From positions 1-54,383 of the forward strand of contig CAJTFL010000027.1 in NCBI GenBank assembly GCA_910575565.1: 54,383 nucleotides of DNA, written 5' to 3'. The stretch is from Lachnospiraceae bacterium (lineage in GTDB: Bacteria > Bacillota > Clostridia > Lachnospirales > Lachnospiraceae). The notes below the pieces were generated by a model that made no database searches, was not told where the DNA came from, and saw only the letters and a program-made list of their open reading frames with translations. The translations under genes and the position numbers were made by a program. Positions 27,499 through 36,613 of the stretch are shown piece by piece; the first letter of the stretch is position 1, and the number at the start of each line of letters is the position of its first letter.

Positions 27499-28182
27499 TC
27501 AAATAATATTCCATTTATATCCCATACGTCTTACAGTCAAAATCATTTGCGGATCGCTGGGGTTGTTCTCAACTTTTGTCCGCAGTCTGCGAATATAGAC
27601 ATTCAGCGTATTGTTATCTATATAATTTCCTTCTTGATCCCACAGTTTTTCTAAAATCTGCTCTTTAGAAAGCACTGTACCCGGATTTTGCATAAACAGG
27701 CACAGCAGCTTATACTCTCCTGCCGTCAAATCCAAAAACTCTCCATTTTTATAAACCTTTCCCTGTGTCAAAATCGCCTTTAAACCATTAGAATGAATTT
27801 CTGTTTCTGTCTGGCTAAAATCACCTGCACGTCTTAACAGCGCATTGATCCGGGATAACAGCACTCCCAATTTAAAAGGCTTTGTAATATAGTCATCACC
27901 ACCCATATCCAGCCCCATAATAATATTGACTTCTTCATCTGATGCTGTCAGAAAAATAATAGGTACTTTTGAAATCTGGCGGACTTTTTCGCATATTTCA
28001 AAACCGGAACCGTCAGGAAGTGAAACATCTAAGATTAACAAGTCATACTTCCCCTCTGCCCAGACAGTATCCACTTCTTTTATAGTCCTTGCCACATCCA
28101 ATCCATAGCCTTGCTTGCGGAGTGCGAAGGAAAGCCCGTTAATCAGGCTTAAATCATCTTCCAGCAATAATATATTACTCAT
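27499..28182 (-). CDS. OmpR-family response regulator
   Basis: Protein of 227 residues. Receiver with Asp52 in LLILDVSLPDGSGF and Lys in ITKPFK; winged-helix domain ending VRRMGYKWNI. The frame extends to 28215, but the ATG at 28182 has AAGGAG seven bases upstream and gives the usual MSNILLLEDD start. Partner of the kinase at 26467. No binding site could be assigned. Confidence 0.92.
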   Translation of the reverse strand: MSNILLLEDDLSLINGLSFALRKQGYGLDVARTIKEVDTVWAEGKYDLLILDVSLPDGSGFEICEKVRQISKVPIIFLTASDEEVNIIMGLDMGGDDYITKPFKLGVLLSRINALLRRAGDFSQTETEIHSNGLKAILTQGKVYKNGEFLDLTAGEYKLLCLFMQNPGTVLSKEQILEKLWDQEGNYIDNNTLNVYIRRLRTKVENNPSDPQMILTVRRMGYKWNII

Positions 28183-28270
28183 AATCCTGCTCCTTTCTTT
28201 TTCCCACCTACCCATTCGTTGGCTTCTTTACATATAATATATCCATACCATTTTTACCCTTTTCTAAAAT

Positions 28271-28465
28271 TCACAATATTCTATGTCTTTTCATCCTCTC
28301 TTCTCTTATACGGGCATCCGCTGGTTTCTCTGCATCTTTTGGTATCATCCAAACCCTGCTAAACCTAATTGCTCCGGCTACCCTTTCCTCTAAACATAAG
28401 CGTTGTATTCTCCGTTCCGAAATTCCCCATTTTAAAGATGCTTCTCTTACCGATATATATTCCAT
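28271..28465 (-). CDS. Small helix-turn-helix protein
   Basis: Protein of 64 residues, MerR/excisionase-like: ISVREASLKWGISERRIQRL followed by WMIPKDAEKPADAR. Such proteins are common in conjugative elements of Clostridia, where they act as small DNA-binding regulators. GGAGG lies before the ATG. The next gene on the plus strand is a relaxase fragment. Confidence 0.75.
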   Translation of the reverse strand: MEYISVREASLKWGISERRIQRLCLEERVAGAIRFSRVWMIPKDAEKPADARIREERMKRHRIL

Positions 28466-28801
28466 TTCTATCCCTCCATCTTTTATCCAATATTAGACGT
28501 TTAAACGTCTAATATCAAGTAGAAACTCATTTTTTCTAAAAATTTAATAATTTGCGACACACCCTCCGGGAGTGTCGTGGGTAGAATAGCAAGCACTGCC
28601 CATGTCCGGACACATGGGCGAAATTCCCCATACTTCCCTACCGTCCGTATGATGAAATTTTCATAGGGAAGTATCCCTAACCCTCTTTGCTTTTCTTTCC
28701 TCTTTTTCTCTGCCAGTCCTTGACCTTTATCCGCAGATTTGCTACAATAACACATGGATAAGTCTATCCAAAACAATTGAACAGACACAAAACCAGACTG
28801 T

Positions 28802-29275
28802 TGTAAACCAGACAAAACGGACGAAAGCATCTACATTTCTTCCTATGCCTGTGCGCCGGAAACCGCAGCGATTGACTTCAAATATACCTTAGACCACTGC
28901 CGGGAAAACAGCCCCAATAAAGCCTATCATCTGATACAGGCTTTCGCTCCCGGTGAGGTTAGTTTTGAGGAAGCGCACCAGATTGGGAAGGAGCTTGCGG
29001 ACAAGGTTTTAGAGGGGAAATATTCTTACGTTGTCACTACCCACATTGATAAAGGTCACGTCCATAACCATATTATTTTCTGTGCCGCCGACAACATGGA
29101 ACACAACAAATACCATGACTGTAAGCAAAGCTATTACCGCATACGAAAATTAAGTGACGAACTATGCAGCGAGCATAACCTTTCCGTCATTATCCCCGGT
29201 GGGAAACGTGGAAAAAAATACAATGAATGGCAGGCAGACAAGAACAGTACCGCTTGGAAAATACAGATTAGAAAG
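28802..29275 (+). pseudogene. MobA/VirD2-type relaxase fragment (MOBP-like)
   Basis: Open frame without a start, beginning KPDKTDESIYISSYACAPET, then AYHLIQAFAPGEVSFEEAHQ and YVVTTHIDKGHVHNHIIFC, the three-His metal site of relaxases, and SYYRIRKLSDELC. The N-terminal part with the catalytic Tyr is missing. After AWKIQIRKD the sequence switches to a different relaxase family. DNA nicking is therefore not expected from this copy. Confidence 0.8.
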
Positions 29276-29879
29276 GACACGCCGAGCGTATCGACCACCG
29301 CAGTTATGAACGGCAGGGAATAGGCCAAATCCCCACCGTCCATTTAGGCGTTGCTGCTTCCGCTATGGAGAAGCGCGGCATCCGCACCGAACGCGGCGAC
29401 CTTAACCGGGAAATCGAAGTGACGAACCAGAAGTTGCGGCAGTTAAAGGCGCGTATCTCCAAACTGCAAAACTGGTTGAAAGAAGAAGCCGGGAACACCG
29501 AGCCGCCCACCCTTGCCGACTACATTCAAGGCATACTGTCACGCAAGGCACAGACGGGAAAATCGGGATATTCCCAATCGCTGTATAATCTCAAGGACGC
29601 GGCAAAAATGCTGAATTTCCTGCAAACCAATAACATCATGGATATGGCGGGGCTTGATGAAAAATTCAAGTCCATGATAGGGGAACAACTGGATATTCAA
29701 GGAAAACTGAAAACCGTTGAACGGCGGCTTGCCACTCTGAAAAAGCACTTAGAGCAAGCCGACATTTATTTCAAGTGCAAGGGAAAGAAGCCGAGAAAAT
29801 CAGAAAGAGCGTTTACAGTATCTTGCGGCAGGAACAGCGGGAACAACAGCCCCACAGAAAGCAGGATATGGAGCGATAA
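29276..29879 (+). pseudogene. C-terminal part of a MobA/MobL-type relaxase
   Basis: Starting at the junction the reading frame gives GHAERIDHRSYERQGIGQIP, TVHLGVAASAMEKRGIRTER and a long coiled-coil helix. This is the middle and end of MobA/MobL-family relaxases, not of the VirD2-type one in front of it. Near 29790 a frameshift separates the chain from its natural end (IRKSVYSILRQEQREQQ, then MER and TAA at 29879). A strong terminator follows at once. The segment was joined to the fragment at 28802 by recombination. Confidence 0.75.
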
Positions 29880-29885
29880 CAGACA

Positions 29886-29934
29886 GGGCGGCGGGATAGT
29901 CAATTCTGTCCCGCCGCCCCCTTTTGGACTTTTA
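29886..29934 (+). terminator. Intrinsic terminator after the relaxase remnant
   Basis: GGGCGGCGGGA at 29886-29896 pairs perfectly with TCCCGCCGCCC at 29909-29919, followed by CCTTTTGGACTTTT. Probably also stops the convergent gene from the right, though the A-run on that side is weak. Confidence 0.85.
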
Positions 29935-29953
29935 TTAGACCGATAAACTGGAA

Positions 29954-30580
29954 TTAGAAGAGTTCTTCAAAAATTTTAGCGGTTTCTTCCGACATACGCC
30001 GAGTAGCCGTAAGGCTCATGGACAGTACATTTCCGTTTTTGTCCAGACGAAGGGGTTTCTCCTTGCTCTTCGGATAACCGAAACGCAAAAGAGGTATCGC
30101 CTCATCGGGCATGAGCCGGGGTTCGATGCTGCTACCACCCTCACCCCAGACCGCCCATTCGGAACAACAATTAAAGGGTTCCTGGTGCTTTGTATGGGGT
30201 TTGTCCGATTCCACCATCAGCGTCATTCCGTCGGGGATGGCGTCCGCACAGCGAAAGCTTTGCCCCCGTGTCCAGTAGAACTCCTCCTTTTCGGCCTTTA
30301 CCACAATCCCCTCCGGAGTTAACGCGCCGTGTTCACGCCCCAGTTCCCGCATACAGTAGTCGAAAGCGCGCTCCCTGTGGGTCACCGGCAGTCTGGCCAT
30401 GACATACAGCTTCTTTTTAATTAGGGTGACAGGAAACACCACATCCCCGACTTTAATCGAAACAATAGAGGGCATTCGGGAATGAATGCTGCCAAACACC
30501 ACCTTGATTGGTCCCATATCTTCTGCTTTTTTCAGTTCCTGCACCCAATCCTGGGGCCAATAAACAATATAATGTGCCAT
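29954..30580 (-). CDS. Hypothetical protein
   Basis: Protein of 208 residues, soluble, no signal peptide. Segments such as VGDVVFPVTLIKKKLYVMAR and CADAIPDGMTLMVESDK look like beta-strands; a double Cys (FNCCSEW) lies near residue 140. I do not recognise a family. GGGAG sits six bases before the ATG. It stands alone between a relaxase remnant and a small conjugative-element gene and is likely element cargo. Confidence 0.7.
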   Translation of the reverse strand: MAHYIVYWPQDWVQELKKAEDMGPIKVVFGSIHSRMPSIVSIKVGDVVFPVTLIKKKLYVMARLPVTHRERAFDYCMRELGREHGALTPEGIVVKAEKEEFYWTRGQSFRCADAIPDGMTLMVESDKPHTKHQEPFNCCSEWAVWGEGGSSIEPRLMPDEAIPLLRFGYPKSKEKPLRLDKNGNVLSMSLTATRRMSEETAKIFEELF

Positions 30581-30885
30581 CTGATTCTCCCTTTAGACTT
30601 AGTGTAGAAAATCCCGATTGTGGTTTGATGATTTTTAAGGGAAACATTAGCTGTTATATTTTATTAATAAATTCTCCGCTAACCCTTGAAAACACTAAGT
30701 TTGTCGCAGGTGAGCTTTCCCTTAAAGTTTCCCTTGTGTTATATCTTCCCACAAGGCATTACAAACCCTGATAAGGGAAAAAATAAGGGAAACAAAATCA
30801 TATAAAACATATAACACATAATATACGGGAATTGGTAAACTGATTGAAATGCTTTCAAAAAATCAATGAAAAGAGGACAGATAAA
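30581..30885. other. Gene-free stretch with repeated AAGGGAAA boxes
   Basis: The 8-mer AAGGGAAA or its complement occurs five times: once near 30639, twice in a TTTCCCTTAAAGTTTCCCTT block near 30718, and twice near 30774-30790. The spacing is irregular. No ORF fits. It separates divergent genes, so it may hold promoters with operator boxes, or iterons of a lost replicon. Confidence 0.5.
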
Positions 30886-31122
30886 ATGAATATGATTTAT
30901 GCAACATACAATATCCGCCATAACAGCATTGACGTATTTACCTATGCAGGCTACTTTTTACGGATAGACTGTAATAAAGCAGAAGAAGGATTGAAAACTA
31001 CTCCCTGCTCTGAATGTGCCTTAAATGCTCTGGCAATAGATGAACCACTGGAATATGCAAGACCGTATCTTGAGGGAAGTATGCAGATGTGGGTGGATGC
31101 GGAAGACAGTCTTGAACTGTGA
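30886..31122 (+). CDS. DUF6061-like small protein
   Basis: Protein of 78 residues. ATYNIRHNSIDVFTYAGYFL, then RIDC and EPLEYARPYLEG follow the pattern of DUF6061 proteins of conjugative transposons. The frame starts at 30844, but AGAGGA eight bases before the ATG at 30886 favours the shorter form. Function unknown. Confidence 0.7.
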   Translation: MNMIYATYNIRHNSIDVFTYAGYFLRIDCNKAEEGLKTTPCSECALNALAIDEPLEYARPYLEGSMQMWVDAEDSLEL

Positions 31123-31126
31123 TAAT

Positions 31127-31156
31127 TTTAATTCCCCCGAATTCGGGGGAATTAAA
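31127..31156. terminator. Bidirectional terminator, perfect 30-bp palindrome
   Basis: TTTAATTCCCCCGAA and its complement meet at 31141/31142 without mismatch. It lies exactly between convergent genes ending at 31122 and 31157 and offers T-rich flanks on both strands. Confidence 0.85.
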
Positions 31157-31861
31157 TCACTTCAAAATCTTTGTAGTCTGTTCTTCCAAAATAGACATCT
31201 GATGTATGGCAATCTTGTTAAGCTTTATTAAGCGTTCTTTCTGGTTCAGCCCATCTTCAATCAACACTGCGTTAATGTTTTCCATATTTGACAGGCATAT
31301 CAATTCATTTATGCTCGCATAATCCCTGATATTGCCCTTTTTATCAGGATTCTTATCCCGCCATTGCTTCGCTGTCATGCCAAATAATGCCATATTCAGC
31401 ACATCAGCCTCTGATGCGTATATGACTAAAGTCTGCTGTGGTGTGAGTTCCGGCGGAATGAGATTGACTTTGATCGCATCCGTATGTATCCGGTAATTTA
31501 TTTTTGCCAATTCCCTCTTCGCGCTCCATCCAAGTAAAGCCTGTTCTTCTTTCTTTAGCCGTTCAAATTCTTTGATAAGATATAATTTGAATTGCGGAGA
31601 TACCCATTGCTTAACCGACATAATAAAACGGTTTAATCCTGCCTCCAGCATGATTTCTTCATAGGCGGCAGCATTGAAATCTGCATTATACATTTCTTCT
31701 CATATGCCAAGAAATTCTATTGTATTCTTGTTGCGCAGCCATTTTTCTATCAGGGCAGGTCCGTTGTCAATTTTCCTTACCATATCCGTTAAAGAAATAT
31801 AATCGTCTTCTTCAATCTGTAAGACTTGTATCTCTGTTCCGTCAACATTTAGTTTTCCCAT
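31157..31861 (-). pseudogene. KilA-N domain protein with nonsense codon and internal deletion
   Basis: The minus strand from the ATG at 31861 reads LNVDGTEIQVLQIEEDDYIS, LTDMVRKI, and WLRNKNTIEFLGI, then TGA where relatives have TGG (Trp), then EEMYNADFN and the rest of the protein to 31157 (INYRIHTDAIKVNLIPPELT, ALFGMTAKQWRDKNP). About 30 residues between SVKQW and VSPQFKLYL, present in relatives, are missing. KilA-N proteins are phage or mobile-element DNA-binding proteins. An internal start could still produce the C-terminal 178 residues. Confidence 0.75.
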
Positions 31862-31874
31862 AAGAAGATTCCTT

Positions 31875-32324
31875 TCATTTAATAATCATATTCCATTTAC
31901 CGTTTTCAATTACATATTGAAATTCCGTTAAATTATCATCTTCCATCACTTGAAGAAGTGGCGGTAGGTCATTTACAGTATTCATCTTTGACAGGTCTGC
32001 CTTTTTTACCCAAATCATTTCTCCCTCCTCTGATGATGTTACTTCTCCGAGAAATTCGTCTGTATGAAATAAAAATACAATGTACCGCCCATTCTCAATG
32101 GGAAATTGCTTGATTCCACATAATCTTGGATTCTGAATATCAAGTCCCGTTTCCTCTTTCATTTCCCGAATAACAGCATCTATGATAGATTCATTTTTCT
32201 CAATATGTCCTCCGGGCAGAGTCAAACCTTTCCAATCCTCTTTTAATCTGTTCTGCAGAAGGTATTTATCATTTTGATGAATCAGGCATAAAACCGTTAA
32301 TTCGACATTTTCTGTTCTCTGCAC
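31875..32324 (-). CDS. Nudix hydrolase (MutT/8-oxo-dGTPase-like)
   Basis: Protein of 149 residues with the Nudix box GGHIEKNESIIDAVIREMKE followed by ETGL. Start is a GTG, with GGAGG eight bases upstream inside the last codons of the HAD gene. Family members hydrolyse nucleoside diphosphates linked to another moiety; LTLPGGHIE and the short length suggest a MutT-like nucleotide cleaner. Third gene of a flavin reductase-Nudix-HAD-Nudix operon. Confidence 0.9.
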   Translation of the reverse strand: MQRTENVELTVLCLIHQNDKYLLQNRLKEDWKGLTLPGGHIEKNESIIDAVIREMKEETGLDIQNPRLCGIKQFPIENGRYIVFLFHTDEFLGEVTSSEEGEMIWVKKADLSKMNTVNDLPPLLQVMEDDNLTEFQYVIENGKWNMIIK

Positions 32325-32327
32325 ACG

Positions 32328-33044
32328 CTATCCCTCCATGTACCGCTCTATTTCATTCCAAGTCTTTACCGTCAAGATATTTGTATCTTCTGTGTAGGGC
32401 AGATCGATCGCCCCTATATACCATACCGGAAACAGGCCGGCATTCAAGGCGCCTTTTACATCGCATTCATACTGATCCCCGATATACCAAACTTCGTCCG
32501 GCTCTAATCCAGCTTTTTCCAAAGCCAGATCGAATATCCTTTTGTTTGGCTTGCGGAAGATGTAATTGCTTGAGGTAATGATAAATTCAAAAGCATTTTC
32601 CGGAAGCAGCCTGTTGATACGTTCTGCAACCACAGAAAAATCATAACAAATATTGCTGATTACGCCTGTGCGGATACCTTTGTTTTTCAAATATCCCAAA
32701 AATTCTTTGATACCCTCTGTCGGCATTCCCGGAGCAGCGGCATTCCAGAATACGGTATCAATTTCAGAGTTGCTTAATGCAATCTCTATTCCCTGCGATT
32801 CATAAAGGTAAGGCGTAAACATGGTATTGGGTATTTCTATCTGAAATAAGTGTCTTTTTTCAGGATCAAATCTCCCGAATTCCTGATTGATTTCATTTGC
32901 TTTAGCCTGCACCTGCTCTGCCGACAAATGATACTTATTTCTTTTAGCATACTGTAAGACAGCCTCTGTTCCCTTTAAGCCGTCAAATTTTTCTGCAATA
33001 AGTGTCTGGCCATAATCAAACAATACCATTTTAGGTATTTTCAT
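32328..33044 (-). CDS. HAD-family hydrolase
   Basis: Protein of 238 residues. Motif I is MVLFDYGQTL (nucleophile Asp), motif II VISN, motif III the Lys in RKPNKRIF, and motif IV WYIGDQYECDVKGA. A helical cap sits between motifs I and II. The ATG at 33044 has GGAGG eight bases upstream; a longer frame begins at 33065. The gene overlaps the upstream Nudix gene by 14 bases. Probably a small-molecule or nucleotide phosphatase. Confidence 0.9.
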   Translation of the reverse strand: MKIPKMVLFDYGQTLIAEKFDGLKGTEAVLQYAKRNKYHLSAEQVQAKANEINQEFGRFDPEKRHLFQIEIPNTMFTPYLYESQGIEIALSNSEIDTVFWNAAAPGMPTEGIKEFLGYLKNKGIRTGVISNICYDFSVVAERINRLLPENAFEFIITSSNYIFRKPNKRIFDLALEKAGLEPDEVWYIGDQYECDVKGALNAGLFPVWYIGAIDLPYTEDTNILTVKTWNEIERYMEG

Positions 33045-33591
33045 GTAATTTACCTCCATATTCAAAATATCCTTCTTGTATCAGTAATTCCAATACAAGC
33101 GCCTCTCGTTCCAACATTACCTGAGTGAAATCATCCAGTATCGTTTTCCTGTTTACATCTATCGCAAGCTGCGGCTTCAGGAATTCAAGCGTAAAGCCTT
33201 CGTCCGCTTCATACTTGTCCAAATTTTGTTGTTCTATATCCTTTTTCACGCTACACAGGAAATAATAATTATCCTGTATAAAAATATCCTCTTTTGTACC
33301 TTTCTGAATTCGATGAACCTGCCCATATTCCTGAATGGAATCCCTGATAACACATAACCCCGTTTCCTCTAATACTTCTCTTATCAATGCATCTTCCATA
33401 CATTCATCAGCTTCTATGCCTCCACCCGGAAATTTATAATAATTATATTTCTTACTATATACCATTGCTATTTTTCCATCCTTAATGATGACAGCCCTTG
33501 CAGAAGGTCTGCTATAAACGCTTCCGTCAGGAACATAATCTTTTTTGTCCATTTCAAATAAAATACGCATTTTATAATCTTCTACTTTCAT
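33031..33591 (-). CDS. Nudix hydrolase
   Basis: Protein of 186 residues with Nudix box GGGIEADECMEDALIREVLE followed by ETGL. The frame is open to 33660, overlapping the flavin reductase gene, but AAGGAT seven bases before the ATG at 33591 gives a more normal length. Substrate unknown. It is translated in an operon with a HAD phosphatase and another Nudix enzyme, a combination fitting hydrolysis of damaged or modified nucleotides. Confidence 0.85.
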   Translation of the reverse strand: MKVEDYKMRILFEMDKKDYVPDGSVYSRPSARAVIIKDGKIAMVYSKKYNYYKFPGGGIEADECMEDALIREVLEETGLCVIRDSIQEYGQVHRIQKGTKEDIFIQDNYYFLCSVKKDIEQQNLDKYEADEGFTLEFLKPQLAIDVNRKTILDDFTQVMLEREALVLELLIQEGYFEYGGKLHENT

Positions 33592-33634
33592 AAGTTTATC
33601 CTTCTTGAATCCACTCTGTAAAAAACAACTTGGC

Positions 33635-34189
33635 TTATTCGTTATTCTTAAAAAAATCATATATACTATTTAATCCCATAAGTGTGTTTTTGTCATTTAT
33701 TGCAGGTCTTGTATTAGTGTTATGGCTATATACAACTTCATGAATGTTACTGCAGTTCATATGATGTAAAAGCGTATATGCCGTACTGTATGCTTTGTCT
33801 ATATGACCGTCACCACCCCCAACTAATATAACTGCTCCTTTCTTAGATTTTGCAATAGGTTCTTCATTCCTGAAAAATCTAGTGCAAAAATATGTTTGAA
33901 GTCTGCTCCCAACATCTAATAATTTTCCAGTCAACTCCGAAAAATAGAGCGGTGAAGCAATTAAAATGTTATCGCATTCCTGTATGTATTTATATATTTC
34001 CTGCATTTCATCATTTATTGAGCAGCCATTATTTTTCCAGCAGTTCCGACAATCAAGGCAAGCCGAAATATTACATCTATATGCATCAACAATTTTATAT
34101 TCATCTATCTTTTTTTCGGTAAATTTCTTAATAAGACTATTTGTATCACCATTTATTCTTGGAGAACCATTCAATATCAAAGTTTTCAT
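33635..34189 (-). CDS. NADPH-dependent FMN reductase / flavodoxin-fold protein
   Basis: Protein of 184 residues. ILNGSPRINGDTNSLIKKF is the FMN phosphate-binding loop; CLDCRNCWKNNGCSIND is the Cys-rich motif of iron-sulfur-flavoprotein-like reductases, and ILIASPLYFSELTGKLL the second flavin-contact region. First gene of the small enzyme operon. Likely transfers electrons from NAD(P)H to a quinone, nitro or iron-sulfur target. Confidence 0.88.
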   Translation of the reverse strand: MKTLILNGSPRINGDTNSLIKKFTEKKIDEYKIVDAYRCNISACLDCRNCWKNNGCSINDEMQEIYKYIQECDNILIASPLYFSELTGKLLDVGSRLQTYFCTRFFRNEEPIAKSKKGAVILVGGGDGHIDKAYSTAYTLLHHMNCSNIHEVVYSHNTNTRPAINDKNTLMGLNSIYDFFKNNE

Positions 34190-34294
34190 AACAACCCCAT
34201 TTCGGTTCTTGTAATAATCAGTTACAAATCTATTATATCATATTTTGGGGTGTTCATCATCAAAAAGTTATTATATTTAACAAAGACCAACGGA

Positions 34295-34976
34295 CTATCT
34301 CGCCCCTCGGTCTTTTCCCTTAAGAATGCCTTGTTGTTGGTAATCTGCGGTTTTCTTTGGCGGATTCCTCAACCGCTCAAGCACACTTTCCTTACTTTTC
34401 TTTTGATTATCATCCCCATAAGTTTTTTCCCATTTAGTCACTTGTTCCTTACATACGATATAGGCGTTGTAAGATTTGCGATAAATCTGGTAAAATTCCT
34501 GCACATTTTGATAACCGTATTTTTTGATGATACCCGACAAACCAACTTTCAAAAGGTCTATTTCCTCGTTTTTACGGTCAATCCTACTTTGCAGTTCCCC
34601 TTTTTTCGTCAGTTTCGCAAATCCTTTCAGGCTGTCACGTTCCAGTTCCAACTCATTGCATTCCCTCTCTGCGTCAAAGATAATTCCGTTTTGGCGGTTC
34701 AGTTCCTTATAAATCTTCAGCAGTTTTGGATATGCGGCGGCTTCAGCGGACACGACAGGCTTTGGCGGTATCTGCGGTGTTTCCTGTTCTGTTACCTGTG
34801 TTTGTGACTGTAACTCCTGTTTTTGTGCTGACGGATTAGCAATCAATTCTTTAAGGAGATTATGCTCCTGCTTTGGCGTTTTATCCGTTTGTGGTATTTT
34901 TTCTAGCGTTCTTTCCTCGCTTGGTTCTGTAACCGTCTGTACCGCTTCTTTCTCAAAAAACTTTGCCGACAGTTTC
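34295..34976 (-). pseudogene. C-terminal fragment of a MobA/MobL relaxase cut by IS3
   Basis: About 225 residues: a Glu/Gln-rich linker, then a long coiled coil (ELNRQNGIIFDAERECNELE, SRIDRKNEEIDLLKVGLSGI, KKYGYQNVQEFYQIYRKSYN) and the typical basic end. This is the non-catalytic tail of MobA/MobL-type relaxases. The IS3-family element at 34977 removed everything upstream; the missing N-terminal part is not on the other side of the element. Confidence 0.75.
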
Positions 34977-35053
34977 TGATGTGGTATAAAAAAAGTTGAC
35001 CCCCCATTCTCAAGGATTGGGTATATAATCAAGAGAATAAGGAGTGGACAAAA

Positions 35054-35392
35054 ATGGCAGAAAACAGACAATACGACCATGAATACAAAGTACAGGCAGT
35101 CAGGCTTGCTAAAGAGATCGGACAAGCAAAAGCCGCAAAGGAATTGGGGGTGCCCAAGAATACCATGTATGGCTGGGTAAGGGCCCACCGACTTGGCAGT
35201 CTTGACCTTGGGGCAGGCTCACAAACCCCACAAAGTGCCATGACACTTAATGAAGAACTGCTCCGGCTCCGCCAGCAGGTTAAGGAACAGGAAAAGGAAA
35301 TCCGCCGTTTGAAAAAAGAAAACGATTTTCTGGAGGAAGCCAGCGCTTTTTTCGCCGCGAGCCGTCTGAAGCCAGCAAAAACGAAAGAATGA
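35054..35392 (+). CDS. IS3-family transposase OrfA
   Basis: Protein of 112 residues: helix-turn-helix HEYKVQAVRLAKEIGQAKAA with KNTMYGWV, then a leucine-zipper-like coiled coil from residue 68 (LRLRQQVKEQEKEIRRLKKE). Binds the IS ends and dimerises. It overlaps orfB by four bases (ATGA), so reinitiation as well as frameshifting could give OrfB. Confidence 0.93.
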   Translation: MAENRQYDHEYKVQAVRLAKEIGQAKAAKELGVPKNTMYGWVRAHRLGSLDLGAGSQTPQSAMTLNEELLRLRQQVKEQEKEIRRLKKENDFLEEASAFFAASRLKPAKTKE

Positions 35393-36303
35393 AGTTCATT
35401 GCCCTTAAGACAAAAGACGGCGAATTGAAAGGAGATACCGCCTTCTGCTGTAGAATCCTCCATGTCAGCAGGCAGGGATTTTATCAATATCTTGTGAATA
35501 AAGAGCGCCCATGGAAGTATCAGCATTTGGCAGACGCCATGATGGAAATGCTTATGGAAGACGAATGCAATGACACTTACGGACGTATTCGGATGGATCA
35601 GGCATTAACTTTGAAGTATCCGGAAAACACGGATATCCCTAGCGAACGCACGGTTTACCGTATTATGGAGGAAATCGGGATCAGCCATCATCCCGGACGC
35701 AAACCGAATGGGAGCACGAAGGCAGACCGGGAAGCCAGAAAATCAGAGGATCTCCTAGAACGGGATTTCCAGGCAGAAAAACCATTGTCCAAATGCGTAA
35801 CAGATATAACGCAGATCAAAGCCAATAATGGAAAGCTGTATGTTTCTGCTGTTTTTGACTGTTTTGATTCCAGCGTAGTCGGGCTGGCGATGGACACGGA
35901 CATGAAAGCTCCATTATGTGTACAAACGCTGGAAAACGCCGTTAAAGCGGAGCCAAGCCTCCGTGGGGCAATTATCCACAGCGACAGGGGGAGCCAGTAT
36001 ACCAGTCAGGCTTACCGGGATGCGGTCTGCAAATATGACATAAGGCAAAGCATGAACGGCGCGGGAGGGAGATGCCATGACAACGCCCGTTGTGAAATCA
36101 TGTGGGCGAGAATGAAATCAGGGCCGCTATATGGCCGTTATGAGACAGGGAAGATGACCATAGAGGAACTTAAGACGGTTATTTGGAGATATTTCATCAG
36201 CTATTGGAATAATCGTAGAATCTGCCCGGCCAATGGAGGGCTTCCTCCGATGGTCAAACGACAGCAATACTATAATTCCCTGAAAAAGAAAGAGGCTGCC
36301 TAG
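35389..36303 (+). CDS. IS3-family transposase OrfB (DDE integrase core)
   Basis: Protein of 304 residues. HTH_21 region near 45-100, then the rve catalytic core with Asp139 in CVTDITQIK, Asp199 in IIHSDRGSQYTS and Glu236 in NARCEIMWARMK; the Asp-Glu gap of 36 residues matches the family. All catalytic residues are present, so this copy should be active. Confidence 0.93.
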   Translation: MKFIALKTKDGELKGDTAFCCRILHVSRQGFYQYLVNKERPWKYQHLADAMMEMLMEDECNDTYGRIRMDQALTLKYPENTDIPSERTVYRIMEEIGISHHPGRKPNGSTKADREARKSEDLLERDFQAEKPLSKCVTDITQIKANNGKLYVSAVFDCFDSSVVGLAMDTDMKAPLCVQTLENAVKAEPSLRGAIIHSDRGSQYTSQAYRDAVCKYDIRQSMNGAGGRCHDNARCEIMWARMKSGPLYGRYETGKMTIEELKTVIWRYFISYWNNRRICPANGGLPPMVKRQQYYNSLKKKEAA

Positions 36304-36351
36304 GATACAAAATCCTTGTGGAAAATGTGTCAACTAATATTGACAAAATCA

Positions 36352-36613
36352 CTCCTTGCAACTTGTATCAGGAATTTTTTCAAGGCGTTTCAGACACGAA
36401 AACCCACCGGGTAAGGGTTTTTACCACCCACCCGCGAAAACGGCTTCTAAACGCCCACAGGCACGTTTTGCGCCCCTTTTCCTGTCCCGTTTCCCCGCCG
36501 CACTAACAAGGGCTTGCGTCAATAACTCAAAAAAGCACTTGACAAAACGCTTCATGGGGCAACGCAAAAGATATTGAACTGAAAATGCCGCCCGCCACAC
36601 TTTGTCAGGCCCA
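36352..36613. other. Gene-free stretch right of IS copy 1
   Basis: No ORF with a start and ribosome binding site. Contains a GC-rich patch near 36400-36500 with ACCCACCGGGTAAGGGT-type imperfect symmetry. The first bases after the IS (CTC) equal the three bases left of IS copy 2. Confidence 0.4.

Larger units (their letters stand above)
34977..36351 (+). mobile_element. IS3-family insertion sequence, copy 1 (intact)
   Basis: 1375 bp. Comparison with the second copy at 45399 fixes the ends. The left end TGATGTGGTATAAAAAAAG and the right end, read inward as TGATTTTGTCAATATTAG, form imperfect terminal inverted repeats, both running into GTTGAC. It carries two overlapping genes, orfA and orfB. 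The flanking bases (left TTC, right CTC) are not a matching target duplication. Confidence 0.9.

Noticed and set aside
28501..28830. 109-codon minus-strand frame left of the relaxase fragment
   Set aside because: No family resemblance, no good start signal; lies across the relaxase remnant boundary and reads as chance coding.
35029..35526. Minus-strand frame across the IS3 element
   Set aside because: Antisense of the transposase genes; the same occurs at copy 2.
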